Part shown: positions 44,895 to 54,190 of the stretch, piece by piece | Layout of the letters: each line of letters opens with the position of its first letter | Position numbering within the stretch: position 1 is the stretch's first letter | NCBI RefSeq assembly: GCF_900312975.1 | Contig: NZ_LT990039.1 | Location: forward strand, 1,054,001 to 1,118,000 | Direction: 5' to 3' | Length of the DNA stretch: 64,000 nt | Source of the DNA: Massilistercora timonensis | GTDB taxonomy: Bacteria > Bacillota > Clostridia > Lachnospirales > Lachnospiraceae | Position numbers and translations under genes: made by a program | Notes under the pieces: model-generated | The model's database searches: none | Told to the model about the DNA's origin: nothing | What the model saw: the letters and a program-made list of their open reading frames with translations, nothing else

Positions 44895-46367
44895 TTACAG
44901 GTCGGCGGCGTCTATGGCGTAGTAGTCAAATACTTCGTCGGGCTTTACGATTGCCGGACGGGTGGACATATACCGTTCAACGTCAAAAGCGTTTTTCTTG
45001 TCGAAGTCGGAAAGGTATTTGTAGTTCGGGTGCTGCGTTATATCGTACTTATCGCTGAAAAAGGGGCGCACGCCGCGCAACTGCAAAATACATTTTCCTC
45101 CGTCCATAACTGCGATTTCGTCCTGTGTCATCAACTCCTTGCCGAGCTTTTGAAAGTTCAGCCCGTGGGACAGCTCCCGTCCGCGTGTTTCCGAGGTATT
45201 GAAGCTGTCAATCGTTTCTTTCCCCAAGATTTCCGATATTTCTTTGAGGGTCGTTTTCTCCTTGCCGCCGAGGAAAAGCGTGGTGTCGCAGTTGCCGACT
45301 ATGGTATCGGCGTTGTCCTTATAGATTGCCTTTAACTGCGATTGACTTTGCAGAATGATAGAAGCGGAGATTTCCCGGCTTCGTATGGTGGCGATCAGCT
45401 TTTCAAACTTCGGGATTTGTCCGATGTTCGCAAACTCGTCTAACAGACAGCGCACATGGACGGGCAGCCGCCCGCCGTACACATCATCTGCCTTGTCGCA
45501 AAGGAGATTGAAAAGCTGCGTGTAAAGGATTGATACGACAAAGTTAAAGGTGTCGTCGGTGTCGGAAATGATAACGAACAACGCCGTTTTGCGGTCGCCC
45601 AGCGTATCAAGCTCCATTTCATCGGTTTCCATGAGTTCCCGCAGCTCCCGTATGTCAAAGGGGGCAAGCCGCGCCCCGCAGGAAATGAGGATTGAGGAAC
45701 GTGTTTTGCCCGCCGAAAGCAAGAATTTCTTATATTGCCGGACAGCAAAATGTTCCGGGTCTTTTTCTTCCAACCGTTCAAACATGAGGTCAACCGGGCT
45801 TTGAAACTCCGGGTCGTCCTCGCGGGCTTCGCTGGCGTTTATCATTTCAAGCAGCGTCGTAAAGTTCTTTTCTGCTTCCGGGGCTTCGTAGTAGATATAG
45901 CCGATCAGAGCGCAGTAAAAGAGCCGTTCCGATTTCACCCAAAAATCCTCGCCGGATTTTTCCCCGTCGCCTTTGGTGTTGGCGATAATGGTATTTACCA
46001 GCTTCAAAATGTCTTTCTCGCTGCGGATATACACAAAGGGGTTATATCGCATGGATTTCTTGAAGTTTATCGTATTCAGCACTTTTATCTTGTACCCGCC
46101 GCGCTGCAAGAGCTTTCCGCACTCGATTAAGACGGTGCCTTTCGGGTCGGTAACAACATAGCTTGAGTGCATTTGCATTAAGTTCGGCTTGACGAAAAAC
46201 CTTGTCTTGCCGGAGCCGGAGCCGCCGATCACAAGGATATTTTTATTCCTTGCGTACTTCGGCTGCTTCGGACGGCTGTTCATCGTCAGCCGTTCCGTCT
46301 GCGTGAGCAGCACATTGTTTTGAAAAACCGGGTCGATGTAGGGCTTTATATCTTCGGCTTTGCCCCA
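44895..46367 (-). pseudogene. VirD4 coupling protein, C-terminal part
   Basis: Open from the insertion point at 46367: W-GKAEDIKPYIDPVFQNN, then Walker A GGSGSGKTRFF, DPKGT, Walker B CLLDEFANIG and a complete C-terminus. VirD4/TraG couples relaxosome to secretion channel. The first 100 codons are at 54191-54496; transposon A separates the halves. A GTG at 46313 could allow a shortened product lacking the membrane anchor, but the protein is very likely inactive while interrupted. Confidence 0.9.
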
Positions 46368-46462
46368 TGAAGCGTTTTGTCAAGTGTTATTTGGAGTTAT
46401 TGACGCACAATCAAGGCGAAAGCGCGAAAGTGCAAAGCGCAAAGGGTCTGCACTTTGCGTTT

Positions 46463-48364
46463 TCAGCTTGCGGGTTCGGGCGGCTGCTTCTTCTTGATGA
46501 AGTTGTACCATTGACCGCCGACGCGCCTTGCGCCCAAAACACCGCCCATGTTGCGCTTGGCGTTCTGTACCGTCCTCTCGGATATTCCGGCTTCGGCTGC
46601 GGCCTTTACAAGGTCCTCGCTGGCAAGCTCTTTCCCGTCTGCAAGCAGGTCAAGTATCAGCCGTTCCGCCTGTTCGGTCTTGGTGGCGGTGTTGCCGCCC
46701 GCGCCGGACAGCAGCTCGTCGGCGGTAATGTCATACTCGCCTATCCACGAAAAGCCCGTTTCCGGGTCAAGGCAAAAGGCTATGGGCTTACCCTCCGGCG
46801 CAAGAGAAGATTTGTCATGGACGATAACGCGCACATTCGGTTCCCGTTTCACGCGCCCGATCAGCAGGACGCTCCTTGCTGCGGCGCGGAAGTCGATGGA
46901 GCCTAAACCCCGGTAGGCGCTCTGTCCTCCGGCGGCTTTGTTGAGGTGTCCGATTAGGATAACGGCGCACCCGGTACGCTCGGCAATCTCGGCAAGGCGG
47001 CGGAACATGGGGCGTATCTCGTTGGCCTTGTTCATGTCGGTTTTCTCGCCCACATACGCCTGTATGGGGTCAAGGATAATCAGCCGCGCCCCGGTCTGTC
47101 GGATAGCTCTCTCTATGCGCTCATCGGACAGGGAAAGCCCCTGCTTGCTCTCGTCAATGACAAGAATGCGGTCAAGGTCTGCTTCGGCTTCCATAAGGCG
47201 GGGCTTGATGGTGTCGCCCAAACCGTCCTCGGCAGTCTGGTAAATCACATTGAACGGCTCATGCACTGCCATGTGGGGGAACGGCTTGCGGTTGGTACAA
47301 GCGGCGGCAAGGCGTAGGGCAAAGGTGGTCTTGCCCTCGCCGGGGTTGCCCTGCACAATGGTTACTTTCCCAAAGGGGATATACGGCTCCCATAACCATT
47401 CGACGGTCTGCGTGTCCACCTCGCTCATGCGGATAATCTCAACGGTTTCTTCCTGCGGCGGCTCTTTCAAGCCGTAGACCGCTTCTCGCAAATACTTCCC
47501 GTCTGTGATTTCTGCCCGGTGCTGCAATACCTCGTTCCAATCCTTGAAAAGAGGGATAAGCCGGTGGACGGTGTAGCCCTCCGGCATGAGCTTCACAAGG
47601 CGGCTGCAAGCGTCGTTTCCGGCTTCGTCGCTGTCAAGGCAGAGATAAACGGTCTTGATGTTCGGACGGTCAGAGAGAAAGCGGAGCAGGGCTTTTTCTC
47701 CCACGCCGCCCAATGACAGGTAGCTTTGCTTCTGCCAATCCTTTTTGAACAGGCAGAGGAAAGAAAGCAGGTCAACGGGGGCTTCAAAGACAAACACTCT
47801 TTCGCCCTCGCCCCGGTAGCAGAAGTTAAAGGCTTTGTCGCTGCCTTTCACATCAAGGCGGAAGTTTCCCGCCGTTCCCTTGCTGTGGGCGTAGCGCGGT
47901 ATTCCGTCCTCGTCCCGCCCCACAAATACGGCGTTGTGGTGGGCTGCGTCCTCGTAAATATCGCCGCTGGCAAAGAAAAAGCCCGTCACATCTTCATCAA
48001 TGCGGCGGGCGGCTGTGAGGTAGTTCCTCGCTGTTCGGTTGTCGGGGCTGCGGGGCGGTAGCCGGAAGTCGGAGAGGGGCGCGGAGCTTGGTCTATCCGG
48101 CGGCGGTGCGGCTCCCTTTTCTCCTGTGAGAAGTTCAACGGCTTCGGTAAAACTCTTGCCAAAAAACTCCATGACAAAATCAATGGGGCCGCCGCCCTTG
48201 CTCTGGCTGTGGCGATACCACTTGTTGCCCCGGACGGTCAAGCTGTCGTGCCGTTTCCATCGGTATTCCTGTCCGGCGCGTTCCAGCGGTTCCCCCTGCG
48301 ATTGCAGGAACAAAACAAGGTCGGCTTGGTTCGCCCGGTCTATCTGTTCTTGGGTGTAGTACAA
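46463..48364 (-). CDS. Toprim-helicase replication protein (primase/RepA-like fusion)
   Basis: 633 residues from TTG 48364, eight bases after AAAGGAG, which itself overlaps the relaxase stop. Residues 1-85 resemble the DUF3991/zinc-type primase N-domain; 185-280 a Toprim-like domain (FEAP at 193, DSDEAG at 244-249); and 325-550 a RecA-like hexameric helicase of RepA type with Walker A GNPGEGKTT (339-347) and LIILDPIQAYVG. A C-terminal winged helix (SERTVQNAKRNMGGVLG) follows. It may prime and unwind the mobilized or circular form of transposon A. Confidence 0.88.
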   Translation of the reverse strand: MYYTQEQIDRANQADLVLFLQSQGEPLERAGQEYRWKRHDSLTVRGNKWYRHSQSKGGGPIDFVMEFFGKSFTEAVELLTGEKGAAPPPDRPSSAPLSDFRLPPRSPDNRTARNYLTAARRIDEDVTGFFFASGDIYEDAAHHNAVFVGRDEDGIPRYAHSKGTAGNFRLDVKGSDKAFNFCYRGEGERVFVFEAPVDLLSFLCLFKKDWQKQSYLSLGGVGEKALLRFLSDRPNIKTVYLCLDSDEAGNDACSRLVKLMPEGYTVHRLIPLFKDWNEVLQHRAEITDGKYLREAVYGLKEPPQEETVEIIRMSEVDTQTVEWLWEPYIPFGKVTIVQGNPGEGKTTFALRLAAACTNRKPFPHMAVHEPFNVIYQTAEDGLGDTIKPRLMEAEADLDRILVIDESKQGLSLSDERIERAIRQTGARLIILDPIQAYVGEKTDMNKANEIRPMFRRLAEIAERTGCAVILIGHLNKAAGGQSAYRGLGSIDFRAAARSVLLIGRVKREPNVRVIVHDKSSLAPEGKPIAFCLDPETGFSWIGEYDITADELLSGAGGNTATKTEQAERLILDLLADGKELASEDLVKAAAEAGISERTVQNAKRNMGGVLGARRVGGQWYNFIKKKQPPEPAS

Positions 48365-48378
48365 AAAACTCACTCCTT

Positions 48379-49884
48379 TCATCGGTCTATGTCGTGCCGC
48401 TTTGTGCGGGTCTGTGTCTGCTCCGGCTGGTCGGCGCGGAGTGCAATATCCACGCATTTGCGGATTTTTTGAAGTTCGGAAACATCGGCGCGGGTATCTT
48501 TCAGTTTGGCATAATCGCTGTCCCTCTGTGTTTTGAGGTCGGCATATTCCTGTTCCCATTCCGCAATAGGCAAGGTCTTTGTTCCTTTCGGCAGATTTGC
48601 ATGGAGATAGCGGCTTGCTGCGTTCCATAGGGTCAACTCGGCGCGGTGGGCTTCCTCGTACTTGTCGCGCTTGTTTGTCCAGCCGTTTTGCAGCTTTTTC
48701 AGCTCATCGTGAACGGGCTTGTACTCGGTGTAGTTCTTCCCGTATTCAATCAGCTTTTGCAGCTTCTTCATGCGTTCCTCGGCGGTTTTCATTCCTGCCC
48801 GGATAGTGTCGGCCTGTTCGCTGACAGAGGAAAGGGCTGCGTCCAGCTCATCAAGGGTAGAGATACCATGCTCGGTCAGATAGTTGACCGCTGCCGCTAT
48901 GGTTTTCAGTTCATCGGCTGTGTGCTGTTGTTGCCAACGCTGCGAATACTTCCGGCTCTTTTCTCTCTGAACGCTCAAATACTTCATCAGCAGATTTGCA
49001 AGGCCGGGGGATTGTTGCGGCTGTTCCGGGGCGGTTTCCCACGCTTTGAACAGGTCGGCAATCCATTCTTTGAGCTTTCCAATCTGCGCTCGGATTTCCC
49101 GTATAAGGCGGTTTGCCTTTTGGATATTCCGGTTCAGTTCGCCTTTCTCGGTGGCAATACCTTTCTTCTCCATCTGGCAAGCCGCCACGCCCATGTGGAC
49201 GGTGGGTATCTCGCCAATGCCGCGCTCGGCGTTGCTGCGGTGGTCGATACGCTCCGGGCTTCCGGCTCGTTCAAGGTAGGCGTTTGAAATATCCGCCCAT
49301 GCCTTACGCCACAAGAGGGCGTTGCCCTTGTCGTTCCAGCCGGTCAGGTCAACTTTGTGCGTCTTGTATCTGCCGCTTGGCAAGCGGATACGCTCGCCGT
49401 TTTCATCAAGGTCATATTCCTTTTGGGACTTTGCCGCCCATGCGCCGCGCTCGTCAAGGGGGCGCATGGTAAGCATGATGTGACAATGGGGATTGCCCTT
49501 GCCGGTGTCGTGAATGGCATAATCAACGCACATTCCTCTGGAAACAAATTGAGAGGAACAGTATTCCCGGACAAGTCGGATTTGTTCCTCTCTGGATAAC
49601 TCTATGGGGAGCGCCGCGTCAATCTCTCTGGCAAGCTGGGCGTTCCCGGCTTTCTCGTAAAGCTCCACGCTGTTCCACAAGGTTGAACGGTCAGAGAAAG
49701 AGGGCGGGGCGTGGGGTGGCAGCATAATTTCCGTATGGACAACACCGCCTTTGCGGGTGTAGTCGTGTGTCATTCCGTCCCACTCATTTGTCAGCTTTTC
49801 GCCGCTTCGGTAGGCGGCTGCGGCAACGGCTGATTTGCCCTTGCCCCGGCTGACAATGCTGATATTACAATGATAGATGGCTAT
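48379..49884 (-). CDS. MobA/MobL family relaxase (transposon A)
   Basis: 501 residues with MobQ features: AIYHCNISIVSRGKGKSAVAAAAYRSGE at the N-terminus, histidine triad in HDTGKGNPHCHIMLTMRP, and a C-terminal coiled coil. The expected start position, after GGGAGGTG and just before GCC ATC TAT CAT, reads ATA instead of ATG. Either ATA serves as a weak start, or the GTG overlapping the ribosome site is used. It overlaps the start region of the primase-helicase and follows the oriT. Confidence 0.88.
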   Translation of the reverse strand: MAIYHCNISIVSRGKGKSAVAAAAYRSGEKLTNEWDGMTHDYTRKGGVVHTEIMLPPHAPPSFSDRSTLWNSVELYEKAGNAQLAREIDAALPIELSREEQIRLVREYCSSQFVSRGMCVDYAIHDTGKGNPHCHIMLTMRPLDERGAWAAKSQKEYDLDENGERIRLPSGRYKTHKVDLTGWNDKGNALLWRKAWADISNAYLERAGSPERIDHRSNAERGIGEIPTVHMGVAACQMEKKGIATEKGELNRNIQKANRLIREIRAQIGKLKEWIADLFKAWETAPEQPQQSPGLANLLMKYLSVQREKSRKYSQRWQQQHTADELKTIAAAVNYLTEHGISTLDELDAALSSVSEQADTIRAGMKTAEERMKKLQKLIEYGKNYTEYKPVHDELKKLQNGWTNKRDKYEEAHRAELTLWNAASRYLHANLPKGTKTLPIAEWEQEYADLKTQRDSDYAKLKDTRADVSELQKIRKCVDIALRADQPEQTQTRTKRHDIDR

Positions 49885-50090
49885 GGGTATCACCTCCCGG
49901 ATAAAATGAAAACCCGCAAAAATGGTACAGACGCCAAAGGCGGGTATACTGTTTTTGTGGGTGTGCAGGGATAGCCGCGTAAGCGGCGCAAGGGGTGCAG
50001 CCCCTTGTTGCGGCAAAGCCGCCAATGTCGGTCAGAGAGGGAAGCAAGCGGCTTTCTCTCTGTGCCGACAAGCCCTCGGCAGAGCGCACG

Positions 50091-50119
50091 CACCCGTAAG
50101 GGTGTATAAGTGCGCCCTT
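50091..50119. other. oriT of transposon A (MobQ type)
   Basis: CACCC/GGGTG hairpin followed by ATAAGTGCGCCCTT (50106-50119), identical over 14 bases to the core in element B, then a CCCTTT/AAAGGG repeat. Confidence 0.8.
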
Positions 50120-50132
50120 TGTACCAAAGGGA

Positions 50133-50438
50133 TTATTCGCTTTTCCCGCCCTCGGTGCGTTTTTTCAGATAGCCCCGCGCTTCCTCGCTCGTCAGGGCAA
50201 GCCGGAGAAAGGCGGCGGCTTCTTCGTCGGTCATGGTCTTTGCTTCTGGCACAATGCTCTCAAAGACCGCACCCCGGACGATCAGCCGATGGCTGCGCGT
50301 CCTGCGTTCCTCTTGGGATAACTTTTGCCGCAACACCTTTTCCCGATTTTCAAGCTGCCGGATTTTCTTCTTCCCGTCCTCAATCTCGGCTTGCAATTCC
50401 TCGCGTTTTTTTCTCTCGGTTTCGTCATGGGTGGTCAC
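50133..50438 (-). CDS. DUF3847 family relaxosome accessory protein
   Basis: 101 residues (MTTHDETERKKREELQAEIEDGKKKIRQLENREKVLRQKLSQEERRTRSHRLIVRGAVFESIV). Coiled coil plus SHRLIVRGAVFES motif, as in the element B protein. The GTG start at 50438 lies very close to AAAGGAG, so initiation may be weak or the start may differ by a few codons. It is directly upstream of the oriT and relaxase of transposon A. Confidence 0.8.
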   Translation of the reverse strand: MTTHDETERKKREELQAEIEDGKKKIRQLENREKVLRQKLSQEERRTRSHRLIVRGAVFESIVPEAKTMTDEEAAAFLRLALTSEEARGYLKKRTEGGKSE

Positions 50439-50559
50439 TCCTTTCTACCTGTCGGCATAGAAAAAGGACAGTCGATTTCCTCGGCTGTCCTTTTGATTAG
50501 GGTGTTTGGTTTACTCCGTTCTGCTCAATAAATGGGAATATTAAATATCAATACGCCCT

Positions 50560-51393
50560 TTAATACATTCCTATTAAAACATCAGCTTCGATTGTCAAAT
50601 GTGTGAGAGTACGCCAATCAACGCAATCTTTTTCAACGCAAAAGAGAAGCGGCGTCATTTCAATAAACGACATTCTTTGTTCTGATGACAACTGTACGGT
50701 GGCTGAAACCGTTTCTCTTGAAATGGTTTTAAGATATTTCTCAAAATATTCAACGACAGACTCATTTGAATAATCTGGATTTTTCAAGTGTGCTTGCACT
50801 TTAGTCCTGATTTCCCTCAAATGATTTTTCGTAGGAATTACTTTCACAACATATCCGTTAGGAGATAGCAATCGCTGAAATTCTTTGTAGTGTGCAGGCG
50901 AAAATATGTCTAAAATACAATCCATACTTCCGTCTTTCAAAGGGATTTTTGATAAGTCAGTAACAAACCACTTCACTGCTTTGCGCTTGTCTTTTTTTGA
51001 TGCAATCTGTATTGCCTCCCTTGACAAGTCAAAGGCAAAGATGTTTCGTTCTGTTCTTTGCTGTATCTGCCTTGCATAGAAACCCTCGCCGCAACCAACA
51101 TCTAAAATGTTTCTTATAGATGGCGTATCAGAAATAAACTGTATGATTTTCTCCAACACAACATCATACATGCCATACTCCAAAATTTGGTGCCGGTTGT
51201 CAAAAGACCGCTTGCTGTAGTTGGTTTTGGGCGATGATTTTAACAACAAATTTACATACCCATATCTTGAAATATCAAAGCAATGTCCATGTCTACAAAT
51301 TAGGCTATTGCCTTGTATATCCATTGATTTTGTGCAAATTGGGCATTGAAAATAAACCTTGCTGTCTGCAAAGCGTGATAAATTATTATTCAT
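50560..51393 (-). CDS. RlmA-like 23S rRNA guanine methyltransferase, putative resistance gene
   Basis: 277 residues. N-terminal zinc finger CPIC (C17, C20) with C33 and H37, then SAM motif ILDVGCGEGFYARQI (96-110), NRHQILE before it, and FSPAHYKEFQRLLSPNGYVVKVIP. This matches RlmA-type enzymes that methylate G745/G748 in 23S rRNA; TlrB and MyrA of this family give resistance to tylosin-type macrolides. The gene is AT-rich compared with the transposon around it, placed between mobilization genes, and preceded by a leader peptide MVTFMRLR and pairing hairpins. Resistance is inferred from family plus regulation; it could also only fine-tune the ribosome. Confidence 0.82.
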   Translation of the reverse strand: MNNNLSRFADSKVYFQCPICTKSMDIQGNSLICRHGHCFDISRYGYVNLLLKSSPKTNYSKRSFDNRHQILEYGMYDVVLEKIIQFISDTPSIRNILDVGCGEGFYARQIQQRTERNIFAFDLSREAIQIASKKDKRKAVKWFVTDLSKIPLKDGSMDCILDIFSPAHYKEFQRLLSPNGYVVKVIPTKNHLREIRTKVQAHLKNPDYSNESVVEYFEKYLKTISRETVSATVQLSSEQRMSFIEMTPLLFCVEKDCVDWRTLTHLTIEADVLIGMY

Positions 51394-51429
51394 TTGTTTT
51401 TCCTCCGTAATTACATCTCTGCTTCAATA

Positions 51430-51472
51430 AGCGAGTTATGCAATACGGATAACCGCAACATAACTCGCGGTT
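51430..51472 (-). promoter_or_regulatory. Attenuation hairpins of RlmA-like gene
   Basis: On the reverse strand, AACCGC/GCGGTT and the overlapping GCGAGTTAT/ATAACTCGC can form alternatives between the leader stop and the gene. Only one can exist at a time, the usual arrangement for leader-controlled resistance genes. Confidence 0.65.
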
Positions 51473-51499
51473 TTATCTTAATCTCATAAATGTAACCAT
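51473..51499 (-). CDS. Leader peptide MVTFMRLR
   Basis: Eight codons and TAA, with TTGGAGGA eight bases before ATG 51499. Ends in MRLR, the same terminal pattern as macrolide-sensing leaders such as ErmDL, and like the leader at 21581. Confidence 0.75.
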   Translation of the reverse strand: MVTFMRLR

Positions 51500-51547
51500 T
51501 GTGTTGTCCTCCAATCAATTCCGCAGTATTACTCTGCTTTTAGAAAA

Positions 51548-51576
51548 AGTATAGCACAAAACTATGAACATTTCAA
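51548..51576 (-). promoter_or_regulatory. Promoter of leader/RlmA-like unit
   Basis: Reverse strand TTGAAA (51576-51571), 17-base spacer, TATACT (51553-51548). It overlaps the 3' end of the preceding gene. Confidence 0.8.
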
Positions 51577-51864
51577 CTCTATTTCAGCCTGTCGGCGACG
51601 TTGCTCTCTCTGGCATACCGCCCGCCGTTCCTCGCTGTATGGGGCGGTCAGACGGAAAGAGAAGCGGCCTTTCTCAATGTCAAACTCCATGCAGCCCGTT
51701 TCCGGGTCTGCGTCAGTCTGCTGGCAGATCGCCGGATAACGGCGGCTGTATGCAAGCAGACGCTTTTTCAAGGCGGTGTTGTGGGTGCGGATATGGATAA
51801 GGGGGTCTTTCTCGTCAAACCAAATATCGGTGGTCTTTTCCTGCTTGGTAAGCCCTGTTCTCAT
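51562..51864 (-). CDS. Conserved transposon protein, unknown
   Basis: 100 residues (MRTGLTKQEKTTDIWFDEKDPLIHIRTHNTALKKRLLAYSRRYPAICQQTDADPETGCMEFDIEKGRFSFRLTAPYSEERR...). Two beta-rich segments and a basic helical C-terminus; small soluble protein of a type often found in Tn1549/Tn4451-like elements. No domain that I can name. Located between TnpW and the RlmA cassette of transposon A, same direction. Confidence 0.7.
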   Translation of the reverse strand: MRTGLTKQEKTTDIWFDEKDPLIHIRTHNTALKKRLLAYSRRYPAICQQTDADPETGCMEFDIEKGRFSFRLTAPYSEERRAVCQREQRRRQAEIELKCS

Positions 51865-51998
51865 GCAAACTCCTTTCTGTGCCCCTGTTACGCAATAGGG
51901 GCATTTTTCGGGTGTTTTCTCCGGCTCTTGACTTGGAGAAAACGGCGTTTTTGACGATAAAAACCGCCCGGACGTGGAATGTATCGTCGGGGCGGCTG

Positions 51999-52214
51999 TT
52001 ATCGCAAGATTTCCGATTTTTCCGGCTCTTGACCGTCAGACGCAGATAAACACGAACTGTCGGCAAGTATCGTCTTGAGCAGCTTGTCGCGGAATGTTTC
52101 TGTGCTGCTGTGATTGAAAAATAACTCCGCAACAATAGTCTGCCCGTTTCTCTGCGTCGTGATAATACTGTCGGGGTTCCGGGGCGCGGTGGGCGTCCCG
52201 TTCTGTTCTGTCAT
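51999..52214 (-). CDS. tnpW: TnpW family transposon protein
   Basis: 71 residues from ATG 52214 after AAAGGAG. The IITTQRNGQTIVAELFFNHSSTETFRDKLLKTI segment follows the TnpW pattern: beta hairpin, then STET and a helix. It follows the transposon A recombinase by 79 bp. In modules C and D TnpW precedes the recombinase instead. Confidence 0.75.
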   Translation of the reverse strand: MTEQNGTPTAPRNPDSIITTQRNGQTIVAELFFNHSSTETFRDKLLKTILADSSCLSASDGQEPEKSEILR

Positions 52215-52292
52215 AGGCGGCTCCTTTCTCCGGGCGCAAAAGAGGGACTTCCCGTAGCCGGAAAATCCCTCTTGGTTGTCGGTTATTCTGTT

Positions 52293-54143
52293 TTACTGTG
52301 CGGGCTGTGCGGCGGCGGTCTGCGCCTTTCTCCTTGCCCGGTATTCCCGCGCCTTGATACGGTCATACTCCCGCTGCTTTTCAAGGTTTCGCGCCCGGTA
52401 CTCCCTTGAATACTGCCGGTGATAGGCGCGGCTCTTTTCCTTTTTGGCTTCTTCGATTTCCTCCCGCATTTGCCGGATTTCCTGCTCCGTTGGCTCTGTA
52501 AGCTGTGTCACTTCGTTCTCAAATTTGCCGATATAGTTGAAATATATCCCGATGTGCTGAATGGCTTGTTTTGCCCTTTTCTTGTCGCGCTCATGCACTT
52601 CAATCCGGCTGATAAACTCGTTGAGAATGGCGGGGGTCAGGTCGGTAAAGGCAGCGTAGCGTTCCGTCAGCTTCAAAAACTTCTGCGCCCGTCCGCCCGC
52701 GTTCTCAAAAGCGGATAGCTGCTCTTGCAGCTCGGCAAGCTCCGCTTTCAGCGCATAGTATTCTTCTGAATACTTCTGCGACATTTGCTCATAGCGGTCT
52801 TGCGGGATCGTGCCGAGGGCGTTGTCCTCATAGAGCTTGTTCAGCACCTTGTCAATCTGTTCAAGGCGCGTCGTGATTTGCGGGATACGCTTCTGCTGTT
52901 TCTTGGTCTTGTCGGTCTGCTGCATGGCAAGGTTCTTTTTCACTAAGGCTTCAAATTCCGCCCAGTTGCTGATAGAATAGTCCTCGATTTTCTTCAGCAC
53001 TTCCGCGATGGTCTGCATGAGCAAATCCGCGTCAATGATGTGCGGGGAATTGCATTTGGGGTTTTTGGCTTTTCCCTTGTGGTACTCGCTGCAATAGGCA
53101 ACATGACGCTTGCCGCCATTCCGATAATCTATGCGAATGTGCATTTTCGCACCGCAATCCTTACAGAAAAGCAAGCCCGACAAAGGGTGGATTTCCCCGT
53201 CCCCGTTGGGGCGTTTGACGGGCGCATTTTCCAAAATCCGCTGTACGGTTTCAAAGTCGGTGCGGTCAATAATCGGCTCATGCACATTTTCGGTTATCTG
53301 CCATTGGCTCCGGTCTACATAGTGGTTCCGCTTGTCGCGGAAGTGCTTTGTGGTCTTGAAGTTGACAACATCACCGCAATACTCCTGCCGTGTGAGGATA
53401 TGGGTCAGGGTGGCTTTGTTCCACTTATAGCGGTTGGCCTCATTGAGCGCCCTGTTTTTACAGGTTCCCCGCCCGCGCTCTTTCATGTAGAATGTGGGCG
53501 TTGGGATTTGCGCCTGCGTGAGATATACGGCAATTTGGTTTCGGTTTTTTCCGTCCAGAAACAGGCGAAAAATCAAACGAACAACTCCGGCGGCTTCCTC
53601 GTCGATAATCCAAAAATCCTTGTTGTCCGGGGATTTGACATAGCCATAGGGGGCTTCGGTGGCAATCGGCTTTCCACTCATGCCCTTCGTCTTAATGCCG
53701 GTCTTTACTTTCTTGCTGATGTCCTTTGCGTACCACTCCGACATGATGTTGATAAAGGGCGCAAACTCCAATGTATCGGGCTTTTCGCTGTCTATCCCGT
53801 TGTTGACTGCGATAAAGCGCACATTGTTCCGTCTGAATATCTCCATCGCATTGCCGACTTGGAGATAGTCACGCCCCCAGCGTGTCAGGTCTTTCATAAT
53901 GCAGACACCGATTTTCCCGTTCTCTACATCGTCCATCATGCGGGAGTAGGCAGAACGGTCAAAAAATCTGCCGCTTTCGTCATCGTCAATGTAGTGCCGG
54001 ATATTGGTTAAGTGCTGCCCTCTGGCGTAGTTCTCCAAAAAGATTTTTTGGTTCTGTATCGAGTTACTCTCACCGCCGTCCCTGTCCTCGTCGCCCACGG
54101 AAAGGCGGGAGTAAAGGGCTGTAATTTTACTATAATCAGTCAT
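52293..54143 (-). CDS. Large serine recombinase of transposon A
   Basis: 616 residues from ATG 54143, eight bases after AGGAGG. Nucleophile S15 in ALYSRLS; MKDLTRWGRDYLQVG follows; recombinase domain from about 155 (EAPYGYVKSPDN); zinc ribbon CKDCGAKMH...YCSEYH...C; long coiled coil 400-520; and a very basic Arg/Tyr-rich tail (SREYRARNLEKQREYDR). It is complete and lies at the end of the transposon nearest the virD4 N-terminal half. It should catalyse excision across the CCA (TGG) sites. Confidence 0.93.
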   Translation of the reverse strand: MTDYSKITALYSRLSVGDEDRDGGESNSIQNQKIFLENYARGQHLTNIRHYIDDDESGRFFDRSAYSRMMDDVENGKIGVCIMKDLTRWGRDYLQVGNAMEIFRRNNVRFIAVNNGIDSEKPDTLEFAPFINIMSEWYAKDISKKVKTGIKTKGMSGKPIATEAPYGYVKSPDNKDFWIIDEEAAGVVRLIFRLFLDGKNRNQIAVYLTQAQIPTPTFYMKERGRGTCKNRALNEANRYKWNKATLTHILTRQEYCGDVVNFKTTKHFRDKRNHYVDRSQWQITENVHEPIIDRTDFETVQRILENAPVKRPNGDGEIHPLSGLLFCKDCGAKMHIRIDYRNGGKRHVAYCSEYHKGKAKNPKCNSPHIIDADLLMQTIAEVLKKIEDYSISNWAEFEALVKKNLAMQQTDKTKKQQKRIPQITTRLEQIDKVLNKLYEDNALGTIPQDRYEQMSQKYSEEYYALKAELAELQEQLSAFENAGGRAQKFLKLTERYAAFTDLTPAILNEFISRIEVHERDKKRAKQAIQHIGIYFNYIGKFENEVTQLTEPTEQEIRQMREEIEEAKKEKSRAYHRQYSREYRARNLEKQREYDRIKAREYRARRKAQTAAAQPAQ

Positions 54144-54190
54144 GTGCATAACCTCCTGTGCGTCCATATAGGCTTCCTTTACACTTAAAA

